Shown: piece by piece, positions 24,144-32,087 of the stretch
Layout: each line of letters starts with the position of its first letter
Numbering within the stretch: position 1 is the first letter of the stretch
Program-made: the position numbers and the translations under genes
Notes under the pieces: generated by a model
What the model was told of the DNA's origin: nothing
Seen by the model: only the letters and a program-made list of their open reading frames with translations
The model's database searches: none
DNA from: an uncultured Bacilli bacterium
GTDB taxonomy: Bacteria > Bacillota_I > Bacilli_A > RFN20 > CAG-826
Assembly (NCBI GenBank): GCA_944358985.1
Contig: CALVSI010000012.1
Location: forward strand, 1-32,104
Direction: 5' to 3'
DNA: 32,104 nucleotides

Positions 24144-26312
24144 ATGGCACTTACTGATGTCAATATACTTCCTGAATATCATACAGTTGAGGACAATGTC
24201 ATTGAGGATTTTTATATTCCTTGTTTGGCTAACTCTGTTTCTTACAATCGTATTACAGGATTTTTTGCAGGAATTACGTTTCAAATGCTTGCAAAAGGAC
24301 TTTCAAAGTTGATTACCAATGGTGGCCAAATGAGGATGATTATTTCTACTCGCCTATCTCAACAAGATGAAGAAGCTATTAGACAAGGTTATACCGAACG
24401 AGAGGTTGTTGAGAAAAATTTTTTAGAAAGATTTAAAGATCCGACTGACGAGTTTGAAAAAGGATATTTATCCCTTTTAACATATTTGATTTCTCACTGC
24501 ATTCTCGATATTAGAGTCGTTTCAATTGGCAGTGCAATTACCACAGCTATGGAACATGAGAAACTAGGTATTTTCTTTGATGAAGTTGGTAACATGGTCG
24601 CTTTTTCTGGTTCAGGAAATGAAACCCCGTCTGGTTTGATTCATAACTCTGAAGATTTTGATGTCTATTGTTCTTGGAAGGGAATGGATCCTTATGGTAG
24701 GTGTTTCAATAAGGCTTCGTATTTCAATAAACTTTGGAATGGTAAATTTCCTAATGCGCATACAATGACATTCCCTGAAGCTGTAAAAGAAAAAATATTC
24801 CAATACCAGAATTATTTATCTAAAGAAGAGCTTGAACAACTTGATAACAAATATGTTGAAAATGTGAAATTAAAACGGGCCACCAGTAATGCGCAAAAAT
24901 TACCAAGCCTTGGAACAATAAAATTGCATAAATACCAATCTGATGCTATTTCAGAATTGCGAAATAATAATTATCGTGGATATTTTGACATGGCAACTGG
25001 AACAGGAAAAACTTTTACTGCTTTGGGTGGATTGACTGACCTAGTAAATAATCCAGACATTAAAACAAAGTCGTTTTTTGTTCTAATTGTTGTTCCGTAT
25101 ACGCATCTAGCAACTCAGTGGGCTGATGATTGTAAAAAGTTCGGAATAAGCCCTCTATTAGCATTTGGGCAATCTAGAAAATGGAGAAATTCATTTGAGG
25201 AAAAAGCTATTTCTGTCAAATTAGCACAATCAAAATTAGAGTGCGTTATTATAACAACGGCCAGTTTATTGCATCAGTTTGTTTTAGACACTCTAAGAGA
25301 TCCGAAAGTAGCAAGAAGAACAGTTTTTATCGCTGATGAAGCCCACAATCTGGGAGCAGGAAAAATTAAAACTGTTCTTAATATAGATTTCAAATACAGA
25401 TTGGGTTTATCAGCAACAATGGATAGACATCATGACGAATCCGGAACAGATAAGTTATATGAATTTTTTGATAAATGTTGTATTCACTATGATTTAGGAA
25501 GAGCTATTGCAGAAGGATATTTGTCACATTACAGATACTATCCTGTATTAGTGTATTTGGATGATGATGAATTAGACCAATACGTCAAACTTAGCAAAGA
25601 AATTGCGAAAAGAAGCGTTTATGAGGACCCAGATGAGTCTGAAGATTTAAAGAGATTGTTATTGAAAAGAGCGTTGCTTGTTGCAGGATGCAGAATGAAA
25701 CTAGACGTTCTCCGTGATGTGATAAAACCGTTTAAAAACACATACTATAATTTGATCTATTGCGGTGCTGTTTCATACGTAGATGCCACTGATCCAACTG
25801 AAGACTCTCAACTTAAAAGCGTTATGTCTATGTTGAGAAATGATTTAAAAATGAGAATTGAACGTTTTACTGCTCTAGAAGACATGACAACAAGAGATAC
25901 AATTAAGGACCATTTTCAAACAAAACTTATTAATGGGATCGCTGCTATAAAATGTCTTGATGAAGGAGTTAATATTCCTTGTATTCAAAGAGCCTTTATC
26001 TTAGCGAGCAGTACCAATCCTAAAGAGTATGTTCAAAGAAGAGGTAGAGTATTAAGACTGTTCAATCCAGTTGAAAAACCATATGCTGAGATTTTCGATT
26101 TTATTACATTGACAAGACCTTTAGATGAATTAGGAAAAATAGATCAGGACTATGCAAGGTTTGAATCTTCACTCGCCAAGCGCGAACTTGCGAGAGTAGA
26201 AGAATTTAGCAGATTATCAGACAATTCTGCGGAAAGTTATAAAATTATATCTGACATTAAGTCAGCTTATCACCTAGATGATTTTGATTTGGAGGACAAT
26301 GATAATGAATGA
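24144..26312 (+). CDS. PLD-like / DEAH superfamily 2 helicase
   Basis: A 722-aa fusion. The N-terminal part is a phospholipase-D-like domain: HEKLGIFFD from H138 (K140, D146), followed by VAFSGSGNETPSGL, the pattern of the HxK...GSxN nuclease fold in restriction helicases. The SF2 core has motif I ATGTGKT (G286-T290), motif II DEAH (398-401), motif III GLSATMDR, and motifs V-VI in CLDEGVNIPCIQ and EYVQRRGRVLR. Only one HxK is visible, so two copies must pair to form an active nuclease. It is the best candidate for the restriction arm of the system. Its last codons overlap the start of a 49-aa gene by 8 nt. Confidence 0.92.
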   Translation: MALTDVNILPEYHTVEDNVIEDFYIPCLANSVSYNRITGFFAGITFQMLAKGLSKLITNGGQMRMIISTRLSQQDEEAIRQGYTEREVVEKNFLERFKDPTDEFEKGYLSLLTYLISHCILDIRVVSIGSAITTAMEHEKLGIFFDEVGNMVAFSGSGNETPSGLIHNSEDFDVYCSWKGMDPYGRCFNKASYFNKLWNGKFPNAHTMTFPEAVKEKIFQYQNYLSKEELEQLDNKYVENVKLKRATSNAQKLPSLGTIKLHKYQSDAISELRNNNYRGYFDMATGTGKTFTALGGLTDLVNNPDIKTKSFFVLIVVPYTHLATQWADDCKKFGISPLLAFGQSRKWRNSFEEKAISVKLAQSKLECVIITTASLLHQFVLDTLRDPKVARRTVFIADEAHNLGAGKIKTVLNIDFKYRLGLSATMDRHHDESGTDKLYEFFDKCCIHYDLGRAIAEGYLSHYRYYPVLVYLDDDELDQYVKLSKEIAKRSVYEDPDESEDLKRLLLKRALLVAGCRMKLDVLRDVIKPFKNTYYNLIYCGAVSYVDATDPTEDSQLKSVMSMLRNDLKMRIERFTALEDMTTRDTIKDHFQTKLINGIAAIKCLDEGVNIPCIQRAFILASSTNPKEYVQRRGRVLRLFNPVEKPYAEIFDFITLTRPLDELGKIDQDYARFESSLAKRELARVEEFSRLSDNSAESYKIISDIKSAYHLDDFDLEDNDNE

Positions 26313-26454
26313 ATTGGATCAAGACAAAGTTCTAGCCATCTATGATGAATCTAGAAAAATTGTTAGCAAGGGTTTACGGTCAGGACAAACTAAAAGCGAA
26401 ATCGCTAACGAAATTTATAAGAAAATTAAGGAGATTGTAGATAATGAAGATTAA
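26305..26454 (+). CDS. 49-aa protein encoded between the helicase and dndD
   Basis: A gene too short for usual cut-offs, but with GGAGG at 26291-26295 (9-nt spacing) and start and stop overlapping both neighbours (8 nt and 11 nt), which strongly supports translation. The protein (MNELDQDKVLAIYDESRKIV, then SKGLRSGQTKSEIANEIYKK and a final IKEIVDNED) is one or two charged helices, with an SKSEIA-like segment that resembles a small helix-turn-helix. Very small proteins beside dnd-type modification genes have been noted in annotation, and this may belong to them. An upstream in-frame ATG at 26299 is too near the ribosome site. Confidence 0.78.
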   Translation: MNELDQDKVLAIYDESRKIVSKGLRSGQTKSEIANEIYKKIKEIVDNED

Positions 26455-28477
26455 TTCTATTGAGCTCCAAAATTTTAGACAGTTTGTTAATGAGCGTATT
26501 GAGTTTAATAGTGACTCAGATAAAAAAGTATCTGTTATATATGGCAGAAACTACATTGGTAAAACAACACTAATTAAAGCCCTTCTTTGGTGTTTGTATC
26601 GAGATGACGATTCTTTTAAAGCTGACCCAATCCACGTAAATAAAGAAATGCAGGATTCATGTTATACAGTTGGACAACAAGTAACATCAAGTGTAACCGT
26701 AGATTTGGAACATAATGGTTTTGGTTATACAATTCGCACATATCAAACATTCCAATCTACTCGTGTTGATGGTGTCATCAAATTTGTTCCTATTTTAAAA
26801 GAACCAACTCGTCAAATATACAAAATCGACAAAGTTGGAAACCCCATCCCAATTCCAAATAATCTTGTTGATAGAGAAATTGAATCAATTTTACCTTCAA
26901 ATTTAAGGAACTATTTCTTCTATGATGGTGAAAATAACAAGATTGACTCAGTTGCTAATAAATTGAGTTTGCGTGATGCTGTTCGTAACATCATGAATCT
27001 TAATGTGAGGGAAGAATTAATCAAACTTTTCTCTCCTACCTCTTCTAGCGGAGTAAAATCAAGATTTTCTAGCCAAATTCAAAGTGCTGACAGAGAAAGA
27101 AATGATGAACTCCAAGAAGAAATTGATAGATTGAGTAACGAAGTCGATAACGACGAAAAGAACAACGAACAAGCCAAAAAAGATATTGATGAATTAAGGC
27201 GTAAGGCTGAGGAATTGGAAGCTAGAATCGAAGCTAATTCCCAAGCTGAAGAGCTTCAAAGGAAACTTAAAACTGGAAGAAATACCTTAAGGGAGCTTAG
27301 AGAAACAAGGGACAACCTTTTCGCAAGATTATGTAAAAATCTTGATTCCAATGGCGGTGAGAATCCAGGTCTTGCTGGATTATACATTGCTATGACTCTC
27401 AAAGATAGTGATCTCGCAAATCAATTCAGCAATATTCAACTTACCAAACGATCATATAGCCATCAATCGGAGTCATCAATCGATGAAATTATCGAAAAAG
27501 GACTTTGTATCTGTGGACAGCCAATAAAAGAAGGCGATGAACATTATAAACATCTTATCGAGATGAAAGAGTTTGTCTGGCCAAGTGATTATAGTGCGTT
27601 GTTAAAAACATTCTTAAAAACCTATAACGTTAAATACGAATCTGCTGATGCAGCAGGAAAAGAAATTCATAAAATTGCTTCAGCTTTAAAAAAGACAATT
27701 CAAGATATAGAACAACAAATTGAAGAAAACGTATCGCTAGAAAAGAAATTAGGTGGCTTCACTGGAGATGTTGGAAGTTGGAGAAGAGAAGCATCAGATT
27801 TATTTAGACAGGCCGACGAAAAAGAAGTTGCTGTCAATTATAGTGAGCAGAATATTATCCCGAATAGAAAAGCGAGAATCCAAAAGCTTATTAACGAGCA
27901 AAACAAACTTGCTGATGCCAGTGACAAGAATAAAAAAATCCGCGAATACTGTGCTTATGTTGATGCTGTATTTGAATTGGCCTCAAAACGTCTGGAAGAT
28001 AAGAAAAACGGAATTGTTGATGCTTTAGAAAAACAGGCAAACGAAGTGTTCCACGGCATTTTAGATAAGAAGGAAAAAGACCTTTATCTCGATCCAACAA
28101 CATTCAATGTTGAAATCAGACACAACGGTCAAAAAATAACAAATTCTACCGCTGAGGGAATTGCTAAAAACTTAGGCTTCGTAGCAGGATTAATTTATCT
28201 GGCTAAGAATAAAAATTTAATCGGAAGTGGTGATGGTGATGATGATTTACCTGATAATTATCCACTATTTATTGATGCGCCATTCTCTGACTTAGATGAA
28301 CAAAACGTCAGAAACGCAGCTAAGATTTTGCCTGAATATTGTAGTCAACTAGTTATTACTTTACTCGATAAGGACTATAACATTGCAAAAGATCCTTTGA
28401 GCGTTTATTTAGATAAGACTTATCATTTATCAACAAATGAAAGTACGACAACTTCTAATTTTAAGGAGGAAAAATAA
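26444..28477 (+). CDS. dndD: DndD-like SMC/RecN-type ATPase
   Basis: A 677-aa ATPase that nicks or opens DNA for sulfur insertion in known Dnd systems. The N-terminus NSIELQNFRQFVNERIEF is the ABC/SMC signature of DndD. Walker A is GRNYIGKTT at residues 34-42. Coiled coils run at about 215-300 and 405-550, with a hinge between them carrying KGLCICGQPI (C355, C357), a reduced zinc-hook-like site. The ABC signature region is near TNSTAEGIAKNLGF, and Walker B is PLFIDAPFSDLD (D611). The gene overlaps the 49-aa gene by 11 nt and its stop shares a base with the next start (TAATG), so four genes are tightly coupled. Confidence 0.9.
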   Translation: MKINSIELQNFRQFVNERIEFNSDSDKKVSVIYGRNYIGKTTLIKALLWCLYRDDDSFKADPIHVNKEMQDSCYTVGQQVTSSVTVDLEHNGFGYTIRTYQTFQSTRVDGVIKFVPILKEPTRQIYKIDKVGNPIPIPNNLVDREIESILPSNLRNYFFYDGENNKIDSVANKLSLRDAVRNIMNLNVREELIKLFSPTSSSGVKSRFSSQIQSADRERNDELQEEIDRLSNEVDNDEKNNEQAKKDIDELRRKAEELEARIEANSQAEELQRKLKTGRNTLRELRETRDNLFARLCKNLDSNGGENPGLAGLYIAMTLKDSDLANQFSNIQLTKRSYSHQSESSIDEIIEKGLCICGQPIKEGDEHYKHLIEMKEFVWPSDYSALLKTFLKTYNVKYESADAAGKEIHKIASALKKTIQDIEQQIEENVSLEKKLGGFTGDVGSWRREASDLFRQADEKEVAVNYSEQNIIPNRKARIQKLINEQNKLADASDKNKKIREYCAYVDAVFELASKRLEDKKNGIVDALEKQANEVFHGILDKKEKDLYLDPTTFNVEIRHNGQKITNSTAEGIAKNLGFVAGLIYLAKNKNLIGSGDGDDDLPDNYPLFIDAPFSDLDEQNVRNAAKILPEYCSQLVITLLDKDYNIAKDPLSVYLDKTYHLSTNESTTTSNFKEEK

Positions 28478-29010
28478 TGAATATCTTTAGTGGCGATAAA
28501 AGCATTTATGGTAGATATGCTGCCATAATTAAAAAATACTCCAGAAGTAGTGATACTGATGCTGATGAATGGAAATTGTCCAATGGTGAGGATGCTGCTA
28601 AACCAGCTAAAATCTTTGCAACATATGTAGATTGCCTTTATGCTGGAGCAGCTATTGGTCTAGCAAAAGGCCTCAAGATAAAAGATGCATCTTCATCAAA
28701 CGATAAAAAAATGAGAGCAAACATCCTTGCAGCAGCATGGAAAAATAGACAAGTTGATTTCATGTATCTTTATAGATTGATGATATTAACTGACAAAGAA
28801 TTGAATCTTTCTAAAGATGAAAGAGTTAAAAAGGCGTGTACCGATATACCAGAAAGCCAAGAAGAATTTGAGTTTAATTATTTCTTACAATTTGCCTATG
28901 GTGGTTTGGTTGAGCTCGATAAAATGCTTGGCGATATTAGTGATTTTACCGGTTTATCTAATTACGCTTCGTCTGTTTTTTCTGATTTGCAGGATGACGA
29001 AGAAGAGTAA
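28477..29010 (+). CDS. Unassigned 177-aa helical protein in the DndE position
   Basis: The start overlaps the dndD stop by one base. The protein is helical with an acidic tail (DLQDDEEE). A segment, IFATYVDCLYAGAAIGLAKG, recalls the F-x-TY-x-D-x-x-x-AAA-x-G pattern of short dnd-associated proteins, which is the only similarity I can point to. Classical DndE is about 110 aa, basic and binds nicked DNA; this protein is longer and acidic at its end, so it is not a standard DndE. Its place directly after dndD implies a role as a DndD partner. Confidence is high that it is a gene and low as to function. Confidence 0.7.
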   Translation: MNIFSGDKSIYGRYAAIIKKYSRSSDTDADEWKLSNGEDAAKPAKIFATYVDCLYAGAAIGLAKGLKIKDASSSNDKKMRANILAAAWKNRQVDFMYLYRLMILTDKELNLSKDERVKKACTDIPESQEEFEFNYFLQFAYGGLVELDKMLGDISDFTGLSNYASSVFSDLQDDEEE

Positions 29011-29013
29011 AAA

Positions 29014-30153
29014 ATGCCAGAACTATCAAAATTTGAAAAAAGTGTTTATATAGCTATTGATGAACTGACCAGTATAAGTCCTGATGGTGAATTAACTTAT
29101 ACAAAGATTTTAACTTGCTATTTGAATGGTTCCGCAAATAAAGAGATACCTTGGGCAGCAATACAAAAATCAAAAGTTTACGGAAAGTTTCCAAAATCAA
29201 ATCTTTTAGGTGTCATGATGGCGTGCAACAAGTTGGTTGAAGCTGGACTGTTGAAAAAGATAAAAGTAGGAAGCAACTATAAGTATTTCAAGACATCAAA
29301 AAGATTAGAACAAGATTCTCAGCCAAAAGCATTTTCCGAAAGAATAAGTAAATATAAAAACTATTTATTGCAAAACTTTATTTCTTTTATTACTGAATAT
29401 TGCCCTTCGATAAAAGCGGTAGAGCATGAGAATTATTATGGCTTTATAAATAAGAACCCAATCCACTTTAATGAATATAATTGGTTTTGGCTTACAGACG
29501 AATCTAAAGAACCAAATTCTCTTAAATTGTTTATTAGATATCGACCAAACATGAAAAGCATCGCCTCAACTCTTAATCTATCACAATTATCTTTTGATGA
29601 AGTTGTTGATGAGCTGATAGATATCCTTGACAATGAAAAAGCAAAATACAAATTAAAGTTCAATAGAAGTATTTCTTATCCTCAATTGCAAGGACCTGTT
29701 TCTAAGCCAAAAGTTTCAACAAAAATTGAAGAGAGTGAATACATTGATATTTCATTTTTTACAAACGATGGCGAATATGATTTGTTTGTGAATGACGGTG
29801 GAGATGCTTCTGTGAATGCATCGCTATCTGTTAGTGAATCATCTCCTTATAAATATGGTGGGGACACAGTCTTTTCTCCTAAAGAACTCCAAAAAATTGC
29901 ACAAGGAAAACATAATTTTGATTTTTCATTTTTGAAATGGAAAGTTGTTGCATGGACCATTTCTAGAGATGATCCTTCTTTTATTCAAAATGTATTACTT
30001 GTCAATAAAAAAACCAAGGATTCATGTGTTTTTGTATCTATACCAAAAAGGAAAGTATTGTGCGTCACTACTAAGGAGTTTTATATAGACGTTAAAGAAA
30101 AAGAACGCAATTCTGCAGAGTTAATTAAAGAAATTTTCGAAAGATTAAAATAA
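29014..30153 (+). CDS. Unassigned 379-aa protein, last gene of the operon
   Basis: Begins 3 nt after the previous stop. The first 95 residues look like a winged-helix domain (helix SKFEKSVYIAIDEL, then MMACNKLVEAGLLKKIKVGSN as a wing). The middle is Lys/Tyr rich, and the C-terminal half is beta-rich (DISFFTNDGEYDLFVNDGGD, then KWKVVAWTISRDDPSFIQ). No nuclease or NTPase motif is seen. It may recognise DNA, modified or not, for the system. It is the last gene before the right att repeat, 124 nt downstream, with no strong terminator in between. Confidence 0.7.
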   Translation: MPELSKFEKSVYIAIDELTSISPDGELTYTKILTCYLNGSANKEIPWAAIQKSKVYGKFPKSNLLGVMMACNKLVEAGLLKKIKVGSNYKYFKTSKRLEQDSQPKAFSERISKYKNYLLQNFISFITEYCPSIKAVEHENYYGFINKNPIHFNEYNWFWLTDESKEPNSLKLFIRYRPNMKSIASTLNLSQLSFDEVVDELIDILDNEKAKYKLKFNRSISYPQLQGPVSKPKVSTKIEESEYIDISFFTNDGEYDLFVNDGGDASVNASLSVSESSPYKYGGDTVFSPKELQKIAQGKHNFDFSFLKWKVVAWTISRDDPSFIQNVLLVNKKTKDSCVFVSIPKRKVLCVTTKEFYIDVKEKERNSAELIKEIFERLK

Positions 30154-30277
30154 TATGTTATTGTACCCCAACCCTTTTTAAACAAACCAGTGGTAACCAG
30201 CAAGACACCCATGGTACCGCGATAGCCTCTACGGCCCCTCATATATGCGCACACACGAGCACCTGAGCGTGTCAAGG

Positions 30278-30316
30278 CACGTGGAAACAGTGGTTGGATT
30301 GTATCTCAAGAAGTAA
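30278..30316 (+). pseudogene. Displaced 3' end of rlmD with right attachment repeat (attR)
   Basis: The first 12 nt (30278-30289) repeat the attL core CACGTGGAAACA exactly. In the same frame the sequence continues as HVETVVGLYLKK-stop, against HVETIVGLILKN-stop in the intact gene. After the core, codons differ but the protein is conserved, as expected when the element carries its own version of the gene end. Sequence left of the core does not resemble rlmD. This marks the right boundary of the island. Confidence 0.82.
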
Positions 30317-30387
30317 AAACCATTCATTTTGTAATTGTTCAGACCAACTTATCTTGAATTGCACAAATCAATTTATAAAAAAATAGA

Positions 30388-30420
30388 ATCGTTGTCTTAG
30401 ACGACAGCTTTTCTTTTTAT
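30388..30420 (+). terminator. Terminator behind the rlmD remnant
   Basis: GTTGTC (30391-30396) and GACGAC (30400-30405), a 6-bp stem with one G-T pair around TTA, are followed by a T-rich run. It is probably the original terminator of rlmD, left behind on the right of the island. Confidence 0.6.
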
Positions 30421-30485
30421 GCCCCTGCATATAGTTTTCGCCCTTCACCATATTTTCATTGCCCACACACCTACACAAAAAATAA

Positions 30486-30650
30486 AAAATATATATCTTA
30501 TAGATATATATTTAATTTCTTAGTTTTGATAGATGTGTAAGATGAAGATATTAGAATTTGAATATTGATTATAAATTGAATCTAATTCATCTTCAGATAC
30601 GATCATGTAAATTACTTTTATTGAAGATAAATTACTAATTTAAACCACAT
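30486..30650 (-). pseudogene. Possible decayed or very small minus-strand gene with its own terminator
   Basis: On the minus strand a textbook ribosome site (AAAGGAGG) lies 7 nt before an ATG at 30650, but that frame stops after 10 codons (MWFKLVIYLQ). A second frame then runs to a stop at 30520 (SSIKVIYMIVSEDELDSIYN and on to FILHIYQN), including an ATG at 30606. A perfect 11-bp hairpin (30487-30513) with a following U run serves as a terminator. One frameshift would join the two frames into a protein of about 45 aa. It is either a frameshifted relic or a leader peptide with a second small ORF. Confidence 0.35.
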
Positions 30651-31001
30651 GCGTGGACCTCCTTTAGATAAAAGTTGTTGTACTATACAGTACGCTCAGA
30701 CCTATTTTTCACATGCCAAAACTTTTATATACCGCGTATATAACTTTTTTCAAAAACTTTTCGCCGTCGCTGTTGAAAGCTGCTGCAGCAAGCTTAAGAC
30801 GACCGCTGTCAGACGAAAACTACCACGTTAAGCAAATGTGTGCCGACTCTCAACACTGCTCCCCACAGGCCACGTTTTCAAACTGCTCAAAATCGCTGAA
30901 TTAGTCCGCTTACAAATTCTTCAAAATACGACATAATATTAATGAAGCAACTTGTGCAAAACAGAATGAATGGCTTTAGATAACGACAACTAGAGTATAG
31001 C
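30651..31001. other. Noncoding stretch without a supported gene
   Basis: Patchy GC-richer sequence. Two plus-strand frames are open here but have no ribosome site, no plausible protein pattern and overlap each other. On the minus strand TTGAAA and TATATA/TATAAA boxes (about 30720-30760) and the dyad GTACT-GTAT-AGTAC (about 30682-30695) could be the promoter and operator of the small minus-strand gene. Nothing else is recognised. Confidence 0.35.
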
Positions 31002-31031
31002 TTGAAGACCATTCACATATGTGAATAAAAT
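31002..31031 (+). promoter_or_regulatory. NERD-gene promoter with a palindromic operator
   Basis: TTGAAG (31002-31007) and TAAAAT (31026-31031) with 18-nt spacing. The spacer holds a perfect 16-bp palindrome, ATTCACATATGTGAAT (31011-31026), which touches the -10. A repressor bound there would block the promoter. The regulator is not in the window, unless it is the Xre protein of the island. Confidence 0.65.
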
Positions 31032-31116
31032 ATCACAAATTCATAAGTTCTCTGAAATTTTGGCAAAATCAGTCACAACCTAGACATTGGAAAAACAACC
31101 TAAAAGAGGGCAAATA

Positions 31117-31827
31117 ATGGAATGGATATGGATTGCAATACCTATCGCAGTAATTATCGTAATTATAACTATCACTATCGCATCATCTATTAATCATGAT
31201 AAAGGTGACTATAAAGATGGTGGCGGAACTCAAATAGGCGGTTCGGAAAGAATACCATTTTTTACTCCTGCCAACGATAGAGCGGGTATGTGGGGTGAAA
31301 AGGTCGTTAACTACCATCTAAGGCCTTTATTAAGAAAAGATGAATATTTATTAGCAAACCTCCTACTTCCTCTCAAGAATGGACATAAGACAGAAATCGA
31401 CTGTGTTTTAATTACAAGAAAAGGAATCTTCTGCATTGAAACCAAGAACTGGGTTGGTCATATAAGCGGAAGCGATGATGATGAATATTGGCTTCAGGAA
31501 TATGATGACCCATGTATGTCTGATAGAAGACATAAGAACCCTGTAAAGCAAAATGAAGGACATTGCGCTGTGTTAGAAAGATTGCTTAACAATAAGTTTG
31601 ATGTAGATGGTGCTGTAATATTTGCTGACCTAGAAGATGGTTGGGGAATTAGATCTGACTATGCATATACGGTTAACGAGTTTAAAAGATGGTATAGGTC
31701 TTTAGATGATTTCTACATCTCGGACGACGAGCTAAAACAGATATCTCAACTCTTAAACAAATATGTTGCGACCCCGGAACAGCTAAGGCAGCATCGCGAT
31801 GACGTCAAAAGAAGATTCAACAACTAG
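31117..31827 (+). CDS. Membrane-anchored NERD-domain protein
   Basis: A 236-aa protein from the ATG at 31117 (AGAGGG at 6-nt spacing); a TTG 30 nt upstream has no site. Residues 2-25 form a single transmembrane anchor (WIWIAIPIAVIIVIITITIA). The NERD (nuclease-related) domain follows: GMWGEKVVNYHLRPLL, then KTEIDCVLITRKGIFCIETKNWVG, with the Asp of EIDC and the Glu/Lys of IETKNW matching the D...ExK nuclease core. The family occurs with defence and DNA-processing genes, but its substrate is not known. It lies 0.8 kb beyond the island's right att repeat and is a single-gene unit. Confidence 0.87.
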   Translation: MEWIWIAIPIAVIIVIITITIASSINHDKGDYKDGGGTQIGGSERIPFFTPANDRAGMWGEKVVNYHLRPLLRKDEYLLANLLLPLKNGHKTEIDCVLITRKGIFCIETKNWVGHISGSDDDEYWLQEYDDPCMSDRRHKNPVKQNEGHCAVLERLLNNKFDVDGAVIFADLEDGWGIRSDYAYTVNEFKRWYRSLDDFYISDDELKQISQLLNKYVATPEQLRQHRDDVKRRFNN

Positions 31828-31845
31828 AAAAGTAGATCCATTTAA

Positions 31846-31871
31846 TGAAGTGAACCCCAAATCGGACACTT
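31846..31871. repeat. Sequence like an IS3-family terminal inverted repeat
   Basis: TGAAGTGAACCCC followed by AAATCGGACACTT, starting with TG, has the look of terminal repeats of IS3/IS150-group elements. If so, the element extends to the right or only a solo end remains. No transposase is visible in the remaining 230 nt. It is 19 nt after the NERD stop codon. Confidence 0.4.
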
Positions 31872-31880
31872 CAAATAAAA

Positions 31881-31926
31881 AAGGGCTAAAAACAGGAATC
31901 AATTAAGGTTCATGTTTTTTAGTCTT
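31881..31926. terminator. Long imperfect hairpin after the NERD gene
   Basis: AAGGGCTAAAAACAGGAATC and its near-complement GTTCATGTTTTTTAGTCTT form an imperfect stem of about 18 bp around a short AT loop. It could end the NERD transcript or be part of the adjacent IS-like end. Confidence 0.45.
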
Positions 31927-31970
31927 ATTGAGCTGAAAATATTATAGTTAACGAGACTTTTATTAAAAAA

Positions 31971-32087
31971 TTAAAAAATAGTCCCATTAAACTGCCATTT
32001 ATGGTCATATTTATATGCAGGAGGATATAATTTGTAATTGTCAATTAGAAATTGCGGTTTTTCAGCGGTCGAAAATGTAGGTATCTA
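31971..32087 (-). CDS. Possible C-terminus of a minus-strand gene at the window edge
   Basis: A minus-strand frame ending at the TAA at 31971-31973 reads PQFLIDNYKLYPPAYKYDHK then WQFNGTIF-stop. The composition is protein-like, but the frame has a stop at about 32088, so it is either a 38-codon relic or a frameshifted gene end. The 17 nt beyond are too few to decide. No family is recognised. Confidence 0.25.

Larger units (their letters stand above)
13802..30289. mobile_element. Genomic island integrated in the 3' end of rlmD
   Basis: About 16.5 kb bounded by a 12-bp direct repeat. The left repeat lies in the last codons of intact rlmD. The right repeat begins a displaced RlmD C-terminus (HVETVVGLYLKK-stop) that is followed by its own hairpin terminator. 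Inside are a HEPN-motif protein, an Xre regulator, an HNH nuclease, a primase fragment, a structured noncoding region and the Dnd-type operon, all foreign in character to the housekeeping genes at 1-13840. The rlmD/rumA 3' end is an established insertion site for integrative elements of Firmicutes. No integrase, relaxase or conjugation gene is present, so it is either a non-autonomous island or a decayed integrative element. Confidence 0.78.

Noticed and set aside
28477-29010. Calling this gene dndE outright
   Set aside because: Position fits, but length (177 aa), acidic tail and sequence do not match the DndE pattern I know.
30649-30904. Two overlapping plus-strand frames of 60 and 63 aa
   Set aside because: No ribosome site, low-complexity composition and mutual overlap; the opposite strand shows better gene signals.
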